Shown in pieces: positions 1 through 10,027 of a stretch of DNA of 64,000 nt (positions within the stretch are counted from its first letter, which is position 1; each line of letters starts with the position of its first letter). Source of the stretch: Lamellibrachia satsuma (taxonomy: Eukaryota > Annelida > Polychaeta > Sabellida > Siboglinidae); the NCBI GenBank assembly GCA_033239005.1, contig BSQZ01000004.1:15830507-15894506 (forward strand). Reading direction: 5' to 3'. The position numbers and the translations under genes were made by a program. The notes beneath the pieces are model-generated. The model ran no database searches. It saw only the letters and a program-made list of their open reading frames with translations, and was not told where the DNA came from.

Positions 1-24
1 TGATAATGTGGAAATTGCAAATAA

Positions 25-522
25 ATTAAATGTGTAAATCTGAACAAACTACAAATTGGTTGTCTTTATGCAGGCACCATAATGAACCATATGATGTATG
101 CCGATGATCTTTGTATTTTTTCACCTAGTGTTTCTGGGCTGAGAAAACTCACTGATTGTTGTGCCGAGTACGGCAATATGTTTGATATAACGTACAGTGC
201 CAACAAATATTACTGTATGGTTATTTCTAATAAACTTCAGGACAGGAAAAATATTCACCCTGTTGTTATCAATAACCATACACTACCTCACATTGAGAAA
301 TGTAAATACCTTGGCCATATTATAGACAATAACCTTACTGATGATGATGATATTGCCACACAGAAAAAGATGTATACATGCGCAGTCAAATGTTTTAGCC
401 AGAAAATTTAACTTATGCAGCAGTACCATTAAAACAACTTTATTTAATTGATACTGTGGTTCAATGTATACCTCAAGTCTGGTATAATTTAAAAAAGCAG
501 AATCTGTACACAACTTGTCACC
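25..522 (+). pseudogene. LINE reverse-transcriptase fragment (frameshifted)
   Basis: This is a decayed piece of a non-LTR retrotransposon reverse transcriptase. The catalytic YADD box is at 97-108, followed by the usual thumb-proximal stretch, and a KYLGHIID block is visible about 70 residues later. The frame is open from about 25 to 411. The similarity then continues in another frame (about 405-522, with a stop inside a TTLFN-x-YC motif), so there is at least one frameshift and one nonsense mutation. Neither the endonuclease nor the 5' half is present. The motif spelling differs from the CR1 copies elsewhere in the window, so it belongs to another LINE family that I do not assign. Confidence 0.7.
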
Positions 523-799
523 CCATTGTAGTGCAAGTCATATGTTCGCTACAAATCTTTAATGAACTATAACTTTAACGTTTAACGAACGCATTTGCTT
601 GTCAATATTTAGCCTTTTATGCCAGTTAGAAATCTGATAATGTACTTTTTGTGAATTATTTTCACACTCCTATTTATTATCGAAGTCCAGTGATTAAACA
701 TTGGTTTGATCAATTGTATATGTTTAATACACGACGTGTGTACATTTATATATATATTTTTTATTCTAACTTGTTTTACATGTATTTTTACTGCACGAC
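523..799. other. AT-rich, no gene seen
   Basis: No coding, RNA or structured repeat signal was recognised. A short direct repeat (cacgacgtgtgt followed by an AT-rich run) begins near 731 and recurs near 794, leading into the microsatellite. Confidence 0.4.
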
Positions 800-842
<43 letters not shown>

Positions 843-902
843 TCTTACTACATGTACTTTTAAAAGTCAATTGTGTATATTTATATATTTGTTTACTTGT
901 AT

Positions 903-950
<48 letters not shown>

Positions 951-985
951 GGCGGGCGGGCGGGCGGGCGGGCGGGCGGGTGGGT
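794..985. repeat. Compound microsatellite (TG)n(TA)n and (GTGC)n(GGGC)n
   Basis: A (TG)n-(TA)n tract spans about 800-838. About 65 bases later a (TG)n tract turns into (TGCG)n and then (GGGC)n over 904-985. Short open frames through it are low-complexity artefacts. Confidence 0.95.
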
Positions 986-2100
986 GCATTATATATTATT
1001 TAGTGTACATGGTTTTACACTGAACCTCACCCAACTGTTGCTGATGGGTGTGATCAAAATCAGATTGGAGAAAGTGCGAGTACCAAGTACGCTGATAGCC
1101 TGGTCTGGTCAGCCCGTTTTGTGCGAATGAAGTGATTGCATTGGACTACATTTTTGTAACGCTTCATTGGAAAATGATGCAAACTGATTGACTCTGACTT
1201 CTGGTTTGGATATCCATGAGCTGAGAGCCTGTACAAGTACACTTTTTTGTACTTGACTAAAAGTAAAAGTAACTGGGAGAAATCTACTGAAGTAAAAGTA
1301 CTTCTGAAAATTCATTACAATCACAAAAGTGCACAGAAATGTACTTCATTACAAGTAAAAGTACAACTAATAAATTGTACTTTGTTACTCAAGAAACATA
1401 CAATTTTCTACTCAAGTAAAGAAATAAACGTACTTCGTTACATACTGGCTCTACACCAGCTACACACAATTTTACACGATTTGATGCAACTGTCAGCATG
1501 ATCAGTTATGTTTGCACCTATTATCTTTGTCAACCTGAAGTCCCCTTTGCCAAATCATGCACATTAAATAACTAAAAATGTTTTTGTTGTCTGCTTCCTT
1601 GGCAGAGCAGCTGTCCCTCTCTGACGCTAGGCATCGATGAAGGCATTTTCTGTGTACAGCTGATCTGAAACTGTTATATTACTCACGGTCTTGTTAATGA
1701 TAGAACGAGGAGAGTCTGCCAGTATTGTTACTGGCAGGATTGGACAAAATAAAAGATATTGTTTTAAATAAAAAATCTGACTTAATTTATTTAATTATTT
1801 AAATCTTGTTACATAAATGAAGTATTATATGTGATACAAATGTGAGTTAAAATTGTTTAGTATTTTGGTTTAAGGGGTATTTGTAAATATAGTAATATTT
1901 GTATTTTTTATTAAATGCATATATTTATATTTTTAATGGTGGAAATATTATTAAGTCATTGATATTGATCTATATTGATACCTGGTTTCCACATTGGCAG
2001 TTCATTTGCAGTGATGTTTTCACAGCCACCATTTACAGGATATTACAACTGACTCCTGTATAGATTGTTGCAGTGGTAGATTTTCTTTGGTCTTCTTCAG
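986..2100. other. Intergenic/intronic, no gene; AGTAAAAGTA-type interspersed repeat
   Basis: No exon was found. At about 1232-1445 the sequence is built from repeated and partly self-complementary AGTAAAAGTAC / GTACTT words, which resembles a non-autonomous interspersed repeat. The rest is AT-rich and ends in the polypyrimidine tract and AG acceptor of the exon at 2101. Confidence 0.4.
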
Positions 2101-2256
2101 GTGAAAGACATCAGAAATGCACTGATGCATGCCTCTAACTTTACCATGACGACAGCTGATACGAAAACTCACATACAAGCCATGATCAGACTTCTAGAGC
2201 AACCGGCACTGCAGAGATACCAGTGCGCCAGTGACGCTATTGATGACCTTAACAAG
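2101..2256 (+). CDS. Host gene exon: HEPN-like (RNxxxH) segment
   Basis: A 52-codon internal exon, phase 0 at both ends. It is preceded by a pyrimidine tract ending ttcttcag and followed by the donor aag|gtatgc. The peptide has the charged-R-N-x3-H signature (DIRNALMH at residues 3-10) and a downstream amphipathic helix ending in DDLNK. This resembles the C-terminal half of HEPN domains of the DZIP3-like type, where the R-x4-H motif is the functional site. The next exon at 4580 is also phase 0, so the two join in frame. No upstream exon or promoter was recognised in the window. The HEPN assignment is from motif recognition only. A coincidental RNxxxH in another helical protein is possible, but the exon itself is well supported. 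Confidence 0.7.
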
Positions 2257-2439
2257 GTATGCATTGTGACGTCAATGATTGTGTTGTGTGGTCTTTGTCC
2301 ACTGGTTGAGTACTGGTTTCACCATCACCTGTCAAATGAGAACCTCATACTACAGCGTGGTCTAGCAAGAGATGGGTAATGGTAACTATATGGGATATTG
2401 CATTCAACATCAAGACACTGCATGGTGATATGTTAAAAA

Positions 2440-2715
2440 ATGTGTTCATTTGCAAATGCTGCTATTTCTCATATATATTAGACTCAGAGCCATGTTTTTG
2501 GTGTTACTGATACAGACTGGAATACTTCCTACAGTTACTAGAAAGTATTTACTTGTTCTCACAGAGGGTGATAAATGAACACTCCAAATGAACAGAATGT
2601 GTTTAAAAACATGATTCACAGAAATCTGGCATGGGTGGTCCCCACATAGCTGACATTTGTTGTACTCCTGATTAGCCAATGCTTGTTGGTTTTGTTGGGA
2701 ATCTTGTTAAATCTT
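2440..2715 (+). mobile_element. CR1 3'-end fragment, decayed
   Basis: The degenerate end of a CR1 ORF2 is recognisable (the TCTCACAGAGGGTGATAAATG stretch near 2558 and the tttaaaaacatg stretch near 2600). It is followed by the CR1 3' UTR words for taagccaatgg and the terminal aatcttgttaaatcttg repeats near 2699-2715. It is 5' truncated and out of frame. Confidence 0.6.
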
Positions 2716-3180
2716 GCTAAAATAAAGGAGTATTGTTGATATCATGTGCACCCAAAAGGTTCTGCCTATTCAGAAACACTGAACGTGGAGTTAATTAAGA
2801 CATACAGCCCAGTTTGCTTCCTCCTCACAAAACAACTCAACAATAGCTTTATCCCCAAATCATCAATCCACGCCATGTAATGTACATCTCAGTCCGGCTC
2901 AGTTGGAGAGAGACAACTCAATCTGTAGAAATATAGTATAGTATTTAATTGTTTTGAACAAATCAACTACAATTTGCACTGTCTCTTGTACATGTGGCTT
3001 GATCAGCCCCCAATAGTCAGTTCTAGCAAAAATATAAGTGATTCTACTTAATATTCATATAACATCTAATACTCACAATTGTATACGCACAATTGTAGTA
3101 AAATGTGTAGTGTAGACTGTACATCGAGTAATAAACCTTACAAAAAGAAGCATGGCATACTGGCCTTAACATGTCAGCTA
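2716..3180. other. No gene; dispersed repeat copy 1
   Basis: No coding signal. The segment at about 2935-3025 recurs at about 3965-4060 (shared words include gtacatgtggct and gatcagc-ccc-aatag-cag). Each copy follows a CR1 3' end, which suggests a local duplication of CR1 end plus flank, now strongly diverged. Confidence 0.4.
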
Positions 3181-3835
3181 ATAATGGGGGATGCTGTACT
3201 AGGTTGAACAACAAGAGAAAAGGATTTAGGAGTAACATTTATTGCTGACATGAAAATTTCATAGCAATGTGGGTTTGCTGCTTCAAAAGGTAATACAATT
3301 CTAGGGCTAATTAGGAGAACTATCACATATATGGAGAAACAGCTAATTGTACCTTTGTACAAAGCAATAGTTAGACTGCATTTGGAATATTGTATACAAG
3401 CATGGAGGCCGTATCGTAAGAAGGACATAGACAAGCCAGAAAGAATACACCGAAGAGCAACTAAAATGATTCCAGAATTGAGAGATCTTATTAGGATGTG
3501 GTTTGGCAACACTAGAGACCAGGAGACTAAGAGGAGGCCATATAGAAGTGTTTTAAATAGTGAGTGGTTTTGAGGGTATTGATAGGAATATGTTCTTCAA
3601 ACTTAAAGAAGGCAGTAGAACCAGAGGACACGTAGCAGCATTAGTTGAGTAACAGTGTATGTTGGACATGAGAAAGTACTCATTCTCACAGAGGGTGATA
3701 AATGACTGGAACATACAATCAAATGATTGTAGATGATAAAATTGTTGGACTCTCGATAAGCCAATGGCTTCCTTGTCCACTTCCCATCTGGAACTTGTAG
3801 TTTGGGATGGCGAACTTGTTAAATTTTGTTAAACA
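3181..3835 (+). mobile_element. CR1 3'-end fragment (5' truncated)
   Basis: Carries the last about 180 codons of CR1 ORF2, the region downstream of the reverse transcriptase, with several stops and a deletion. The block EYCIQAWRPYRKKDIDK is readable at about 3379-3435, RRATKMIPELRDL follows near 3451, and the 3' UTR runs 3740-3835 with terminal TTGTTAAA repeats. The closest relatives in the window are the copies at 16098 and 30231. It carries no catalytic domain. Confidence 0.85.
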
Positions 3836-4579
3836 TTTGCCAGCATGGCAGTGTCAGTTTTACAAAAGAATTAAAATTAAAAGGTTACAATTTATCTTTT
3901 AACAATGCACTTCTAGTAAACAATGAATTCCATGTTATAGACTGTGCAGTACCTAGTACGTTCTATAGTATGTAATTGTTTGGAGCAATTAAACTGCATT
4001 TGGCGCTGTCTCTGCATTTGGCGCTGTACATGTGGCTAGATCAGCTCCCAATAGGCAGATGGCTCTCTCTCTGGGCTTTTGCCTGTCGGTTTCCACATTA
4101 TGCACCACCTTGTGGCCAAATGTCAAGTATACTATTTTCACCATACACCTATTTTAACTAATGTTACATACACATACGATCACAGTATGACAATGCAGAA
4201 TCTACGTACTCATTTAATCAGCTGACACAAAGGACATAACAAACTATTAAGTCGCTGTGGTCTAACAGATAAATGTTAAGGTCTGGCAATGTAATTACCA
4301 ATTTATTTATTTATTGTTTTGTGTCCAAATATATTATGTAACATAATTGTTTTATTAAACCATCCTCTCAATTAGCTATGCTAATAATAAAACGCTAACA
4401 ATAACATGTTAACAATAACATATGTAAGCAATAACATATGATAACAATAACATGTTAACAATAATAAATGCTAACAATAACATATGCTAACAATTACATA
4501 TGTTAACAATAACATTTACGTACCATAACATATGGGTTTGAAAACAAAGACACAATTGTCATGATTTGTTTGGTTGTAG
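3836..4579. other. Intron; dispersed repeat and ACAATAACATATG tandem repeat
   Basis: The second copy of the repeat noted at 2935 lies at about 3965-4060, with a local duplication of gcatttggcgctgt. At about 4388-4516 there is a degenerate 16-17-bp tandem repeat of the word ctaacaataacatatg. The intron ends in gtttggttgtag at 4579. No other feature was seen. Confidence 0.5.
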
Positions 4580-4693
4580 ATTGACAGTATTGATCTTGAT
4601 GTCACTGATCGCAGTGTCCTGCAGACAGAACGGGACATGTGGAAAGACAGCCTGACTGAGCTGGACAGCAAACAGTCACGACTTACTGAAGAG
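4580..4693 (+). CDS. Host gene exon: helical linker
   Basis: A 38-codon exon, phase 0-0, between a tggttgtag acceptor and a gag|gtatgc donor. The peptide is rich in D/E/S/L with heptad-like spacing of hydrophobics in its second half (WKDSLTELDSKQSRLTEE) and is predicted helical. It follows the HEPN-like exon in frame. The donor gtatgc is identical to that of the exon at 2101. No enzymatic motif is present. Confidence 0.65.
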
Positions 4694-5029
4694 GTATGCA
4701 CACATTGTTGCTGTTGGTTTAGTACATGCTATCAGTATCAACAACAATATCATCATCGTAATCATCATCATATTCATTATCACCATCATCATCACTGTAA
4801 AAATACTGTTATTTACAAGAATACGGCATAATTGTTAATGTAAGCTGCTCCTTGAAATGGCCCAAGCTCTGTAAACATCACATTCCAAAGGAATTAGCAT
4901 TGAACTTGTTAAGTCCGAACCTAACAATAAAATGATGCAAGGCTATGATACAGAACAGTGGGTTCCTCTGCCTGAGAAGATATTATATAAAGCTGAACTA
5001 AATCCTGTTTCTACCATATTCGAAAAATT
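4694..5029. other. Intron with (ATC)n-rich stretch
   Basis: An imperfect ATC/CAT trinucleotide tract lies at 4749-4797. Nothing else was recognised. Confidence 0.5.
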
Positions 5030-5250
5030 GGTCAAGTCAGGCAATACATCACTGACGACGCCTGCAAGATTCTGATCCAGGCACTGGTAACATCTCGCCG
5101 GGACTATGTAAATGCCCTGCTGCAAGGTTCACTGCAGAAACTAACTGAATGTTTGCAGTGTGTGCAGAACTGCGCTGCTCGCCTGATGACCAGGACACAC
5201 AAGAGCAACACTGACTCTTGTGTTCTCTCGTCCTCTAAAAATTAAGCGCC
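5030..5250 (+). pseudogene. LINE ORF2 C-terminal fragment (L2-like)
   Basis: About 70 codons match the region after the reverse-transcriptase thumb in L2/CR1-group LINEs: ITDDACKILIQALVTSRRDY followed by QCVQNCAARLMTRT. It is truncated at both ends and has stops after about 5240. The spelling differs from the CR1 families here and is nearer the L2-like element at 58332-60125. Confidence 0.6.
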
Positions 5251-5344
5251 TACACAGAAGATAACGCCCTCATTCTCAAGTGCAGAGAAAATATGTTGAG
5301 AGAAAGAGAGGGGGGAATGAGAAACCATGCATATCAATAGTGGT

Positions 5345-5812
5345 GTTTCAAGATTAAACAAGATATTGTCATTCAAGGCAAAGGCCCAGATGGCAAGTGG
5401 ACAAGGAAGTCATTGGCTTATCGAGAGTCCAACAATTATTCTTTATCTATGTGTAACCCGCCCTCCTGAGATATTTGTCAGTTTTGTTTTTAAACATATT
5501 CACATTCATTTATTGTCCTCTGTGAGATTCAATACTTTCTGGTATCCAGTCAGCACTGATCCTTCACTAATGTTACTTCGTGTCCTCTAGTTCTACTATC
5601 TTTCTTACTTAAGTGATAAAAATATTTCTATAAATATTTTCATACCCATTCAGTATCCATTCAATAAAAACTTCAATTTGATCTCCTCTTAGCCTTCTTG
5701 TCTCTAGGGTTGTTAAACAACATTCTTTTAGGCATTTTTCATACGTCGGGTCTCTCAGTTGTGGAATCATTTAGTTGCTCTCCTCTGTATTCATTCAAGT
5801 GATTCGTTGAAG
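5345..5812 (-). mobile_element. CR1 3'-end fragment
   Basis: Minus-strand CR1 3' end: terminal repeats and UTR at about 5345-5450 (the plus strand reads gcccagatggcaagtggaca), then the ORF2 tail to about 5812 with many substitutions and frameshifts. It is followed directly by a second CR1 piece that repeats part of the same region (5819-5857 matches 5659-5693), so two separate insertions or a duplication are present. Confidence 0.75.
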
Positions 5813-5815
5813 CGA

Positions 5816-6972
5816 TCAATATCCATTCAATAAAAACTTCAATTTGATCTCCTCTTAAGGTAGCTGGGATGGCTATTGTATGCTTGTCTTGAATTGATTA
5901 GTTTCAGTAGAAGTTTTTAAGATAAATTAACCATTTCTTCACAGATTGTTGATGAAATACTATATAATATACCAGATAAAAAAATGGAGTTTTTCATTTA
6001 TTTGGTTATGTTACAAAGTTTTTAAAACATTTTTGTAAATGTAAAAAAATAGCCACTAAAAACGAAGTTTATGCGTTTTGAGAAAATCCCCAAAGAAATA
6101 AATGACATACATATAAGCATGACAGTGTAACTGATAACTTTATGGCAGATTTTGGTTAACATAAACCAATTATGTCTGCTACACCACCATGAATGAATTA
6201 AACAAAAGTTGAATAACCGCCTAAAGTGGCAGTATATTTTTGACACACACCCTTCACCAATGGTAATTTACTTCTGCATTACATTGCGTGCACGTAAGAC
6301 GCCTTCATACGCAAAATTGCAACATCGTGAATGTTGTAGTTTTTCTCAAACAATATTTTTAACATCATTTCCTGGTTTGTTAATGAAAACACAATCTCAA
6401 CAAATGCTTGTTTTTGTGTTGAAATTTACGGTTTTTCACTGGCGTTTTATGTATTGTTGACAAAACATAATGACCGTATGTAATATTGACATGTCCCCTT
6501 AATTTGTCGCCACAATAGCCCTTGAATCTGTAATTGTAACGTGTTGTCGTCTATCGTATCAGGTTACTCCAGCCATCTAATATGACGTTAGTGCCGGGTG
6601 ATTTTTTGTGGTGTCGACGTTTAATTCAGTATATCCTACCATGTTATGAAGAAAAGAAAAAATCACCTGACACCCTAGCTGCCCCAACCACCTTAAGCTC
6701 CTTGTTTCTAGGGTTGTTAAACCACATTCTTTTAGGCATTCTTCATAACTAAAGTTTCTCAGTTCTGGAATCATTTTAGTTGCTCTCCTCTGTATTCGTT
6801 CAAGCATATTTATATCCTTCTTACGATATGGTCTCCACGCTGGTTTACAGTATTCTATTATACGGAGGTATAATTAGCTCTTTTTCCTCTTATGTTATAT
6901 TTCTCCTAATCAACCCAAGAATTTGATTACCCTTTGAAGCTGCAATACGGCATTGCTGTGAAACTGTCATAT
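5816..6972 (-). mobile_element. CR1 fragment split by a TTAA-target transposon
   Basis: CR1 ORF2-tail sequence occupies 5816-5858 and resumes at 6697-6972. In intact copies these two ends are adjacent (ctcctcttaacctccttg in the element at 40641). The break falls exactly at TTAA, which is present on both sides of the intervening 834 bp. The right part reads the usual RRATKMIPEL region on the minus strand with decay. Confidence 0.75.
5859..6692. mobile_element. Non-autonomous TTAA-target DNA transposon (piggyBac- or Kolobok-like)
   Basis: An 834-bp insertion in CR1, flanked by TTAA at 5855-5858 and 6693-6696. The ends are imperfect inverted repeats: the left begins GGTAGCTGGGATGGCTA, and the right reads GGTGGTTGGGGCAGCTA on the minus strand. 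No transposase frame was seen inside, so it is presumably mobilised in trans. TTAA duplication is characteristic of piggyBac and Kolobok. I cannot choose between them on the ends alone. Confidence 0.65.
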
Positions 6973-7261
6973 ACGAACAAGAGCATCGTATGATATGCAA
7001 GTATAACTTGAGAACATACAGTAAAGCGATAAAGTACAGTAATGACATGATAATGGAACTTTTGTGAAGTGCTTTGATAAGCCTACCAGCAATAAATTAA
7101 TGTCTGTCTCAGGTTATACAAATAGATGTAAGCTCAGTTTCTTCCAGTAAAATGTGATTTATTAAAGTATATGGAGAGGTATTTCAGGAAGTTCAGTAAT
7201 CACTTGTATTCCACACATGACGCACAATGCATGCATCATGTGCTGTTTTGGTGAATTTCAG

Positions 7262-7427
7262 TTGAAGAAAGGGAAAAATGATTTGAGCCAGGATCTTGTG
7301 AAGATGCAGCAGGACATTAGCAAGGCAAATGAGAATGTCAACAGATTCTTCAAGGAGAATAAAGACCTTGGGATACATTTTGAAGACAAGATAAGTCAAC
7401 TGAACACACAATTCAGAGGCCTACAAG
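7262..7427 (+). CDS. Host gene exon: coiled coil
   Basis: A 166-nt exon between the acceptor ggtgaatttcag and the donor caag|gtacgc, entering in phase 0 and leaving in phase 1. The 55-residue peptide is strongly helical and charged (SQDLVKMQQDISKANENVNR, then FEDKISQLNTQFRGLQ) with heptad spacing of L/V/I/F, a coiled coil. The single leftover base g completes a Gly codon with the phase-1 exons that follow, giving LQ-GDLQ. Its job is probably oligomerisation or spacing in the HEPN-like protein. No known catalytic domain is seen. Confidence 0.75.
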
Positions 7428-7657
7428 GTACGCTGTGCACCTGTTCACATTCAACTTACTATTTTATGTGGCAATATTGAAAATGAAGTTCGGAACTATT
7501 GGAGGTCCAGCAGTGAACTTAGGGGCCTGCGGACTCCAGCTAATTTCGAACCCTGAGTATGAATACTTGTATGTGAAATATTTCACAAATTCATGTTTTT
7601 TTGTTGTTGCAAAAAATGTCTTGAAAATTCAATCAATTCTAGCTTGAACTTATGTGA
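7428..7657. other. Intron start, nothing recognised
   Basis: Short open frames only. No repeat or exon is supported up to the 34-bp minisatellite. Confidence 0.4.
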
Positions 7658-8608
7658 TCATGTTGAACACCTCTACACTGCCAGGGTAGAGTTGTGTTGA
7701 ACACCTCCACATCACCAGGGTAGAGTTGTGTTGAACATCTCCGCATCACCAATGTAGAGTTGTGTTGAACACCTCCACATCACCAGGGTAGAGTTGTGTT
7801 GAACACCTCCACATCACCAGGGTAGAGTTGTGTTGAACACCTCAACACCGCTAGGGTAGAGTTGTGTGAACACCTCCACACCACCAGGGTAGAGTTGTGT
7901 TGAACTCCACACCACCGGGGTAGAGTTGTGTTGAACACCTCCACATCACCAGGGTAGAGTTGTGTTGAACACTTCCAGACCACTAGGGTAGAGTTATGTT
8001 GAACATCTCCACACCACAAGGGCAGAGTTGTGTTGAACACCTCCACATCACCAGGGTAGAGTTGTGTTGAACACCTCAACACCGGCAGGGTAGAGTTGTG
8101 TGAACACCTCCACACCACCAGGGTAGAGTTGTGTTGAACTCCACACCACCAGGGTAGAGTTGTGTTGAACACCTCCACACCGCCAGGGTAGAGTTGTGTT
8201 GAACACCTCCACACCACCAGGGTAGAGTTGTGTTGAACATCTCCACACCGCCAGGGTAGAGTTGTGTTGAACACCTCCACACCACCAGGGTAGAGTTGTA
8301 TTGAACTCCTCCACACCACCAGGGTAGAGTCGTGTTGAACACCTCCACACCGCCAGGGTAGAGTTGTATTGAACACCTCCACACCGCCAGGGTAGAGTTG
8401 TGTTGAACACCTCCACACCACCAGGGTAGAGTTGTATTGAACTCCTCCACACCACCAGGGTAGAGTTGTGTTGAACACCTCCACACCACCAGGGTAGAGT
8501 TGTGTTGAACACCTCCACACCGCCAGGGTAGAGTTGTGTTGAACACCTCCACACCACCAGGGTAGAGTTGTATTGAACTCCTCCACACCACCAGGGTAGA
8601 GTCGTGTG
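7658..8608. repeat. 34-bp minisatellite B, array 1
   Basis: About 28 copies of a 34-bp unit (gttgaacacctccacaccac followed by cagggtagagttgt). Period 34 was counted from successive gttgaac words, for example 8164 and 8198. Variants include units shortened by about 5-6 bp. Because 34 leaves remainder 1 on division by 3 and the unit lacks minus-strand stops, all three minus frames stay open for hundreds of bases. These are not genes. A second array of the same unit is at 23752-24268. Confidence 0.95.
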
Positions 8609-8739
8609 AACACCTTTCGTGCATCACAGCAATTAATTCATCGCGTCCAGCAAATGACATGATGTTTCAAGCTTCCCTTACCACTTTGGGGAGAAATTAA
8701 AGTTGTTCGCCACTGCTATGAGCCTGTCATAGTAGATAA

Positions 8740-9125
8740 AGAGCTGTCACTTTCCATCTCTTCACGAAGTATCGATCTGCATCAAAGGAGCCACACAATT
8801 CACCTTGCTGGACATATTCAGAGCGCCATTGTATGCTTGATCATGCATCTTTTGGAAGTCGAAGCCGAGCTGCTCGATCTTTTCAGTGATGTCTCCTCGT
8901 GCAACCCCAGGGAAACACAAGCGAAACTCTAAGAATTCCTCATGGATATTCTGTTTTTCTGTCATAATTCAGGACAAAACTTAAGTGCTCTTTGTTTGAT
9001 ATGTCACAAGCCTTGAGTAAATAACGCTGATGGAATTGAGAAAGCTTTTGCATTTTGGTCATAATCTTCTGCTGGATCTGGTCCACGAATATGGCAATAA
9101 TTTCATTATGTGTTATCTTTGAGGC
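8740..9125 (-). pseudogene. hAT-type (DUF4371/ZMYM1-like) transposase fragment
   Basis: The minus strand contains DITEKIEQLGFDFQKMHDQA followed by YNGALNMSSKVN. This corresponds to the YDGASNMSGK neighbourhood of DUF4371 hAT-derived proteins, with the motif Asp replaced by Asn here. The reading is open for about 68 codons (8965-8762), and weaker similarity continues upstream in other frames to about 9120. A duplicate copy at 24395-24785 has lost one base in the same region. It is a dead fragment, N- and C-terminally incomplete, assigned by motif recognition. Confidence 0.6.
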
Positions 9126-9177
9126 CTACAAGGTCCATTTGCGTTTAGTAATGTGTATTACGGGGACATAATTATTC

Positions 9178-9248
9178 TTAATATATATATATTCTTAATA
9201 TATATATCTTAATATATATATATATATATATATATCTTAATATATATA

Positions 9249-9327
<79 letters not shown>
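9178..9327. repeat. (TA)n microsatellite
   Basis: A long TA tract with ttcttaata interruptions at the left. The duplicate copy at 24828-24869 keeps only the interrupted left part and then jumps to sequence equivalent to 10436, so this tract is the breakpoint of a deletion. Confidence 0.95.
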
Positions 9328-9330
<3 letters not shown>

Positions 9331-9985
9331 AGCAAGGTATCAGAAACTGGTGAAAAAAAATGGCAACAATATTTTTTATTAGTTAATACATTCCCATAAG
9401 ATAGACCGTTAAGATGTCCTACCAGGGTACGTATGTTTTACATACTGGAATTTTTTTATAGCCAGCTCTGTTCACTAGATCATCAACTTTAAATTGATAC
9501 CGACTACGACACCATACTGTCAGAAATAAACATTTGACCTTTTCTGTTGAAAAATTGTCTACGTCATTTGTGATGTCATGGCTAATATTTTTTTCAAGAT
9601 TTCAAGTTGTCGCAATGACAAGACAGCAAATTCACGAATGGAAGTGATTTCAACCCAATGGCCTACGATATATTATAGTTCTCATGCATCTAGCCTCGTT
9701 GTGACAAATGCACACAGGGGAAATTGGGGGACATAATATGATATTCAATATGGTATTTCGCAACTATTCTGAAAAGAATAGCTTAGTACTATTTATTTCC
9801 ACTGCAGTAATTCTCCTGGACTATTTGGTAGTGTATTCTTTTGGCAGTAAATTAAAGACGAAACTTGTTAAAAAATTGCAACCCTTGCCATTGGGAAAAT
9901 CACTACATGAATAGGTAATACATATCTATTTTGTTGAAGTCATAATATTATATATACTAATATACATGATGTTTGTTCATTTCAG
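9328..9985. other. Intron, no gene seen
   Basis: AT-rich sequence ending in the tgtttgttcatttcag acceptor. No repeat family or coding segment was recognised. Confidence 0.4.
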
Positions 9986-10027
9986 GAGACCTTCAAGCGA
10001 CAAGAGATATAGTTGAAGCTGTGAAAG
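9986..10027 (+). CDS. Host gene 42-nt exon, coiled-coil unit 1
   Basis: A 42-nt exon between acceptor gttcatttcag and donor gaaag|gtaatt, phase 1-1. Together with the preceding g it codes GDLQATRDIVEAVK. Hydrophobic or small residues at positions 3, 6, 10 and 13 fit two complete heptads, so the exon adds exactly two turns of coiled coil. It is paralogous to 11343-11384 and 29014-29055. The following intron also has paralogues: about 10060-10160 resembles 11171-11277 and 11410-11500. Confidence 0.75.

Noticed and set aside
3331..3573. Independent small gene on the plus strand
   Set aside because: It is the C-terminal part of CR1 ORF2, with the same YRKKDID and RRATKMIPEL blocks as five other copies in the window.
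7780..8660. Long minus-strand open frames (up to 277 codons) of TLPWWCGGVQ / LVVWRCSTQLYPGG repeats
   Set aside because: They are produced by the 34-bp minisatellite, whose unit has no minus-strand stop in any frame. All three frames are open equally and there is no start context or splice signal.
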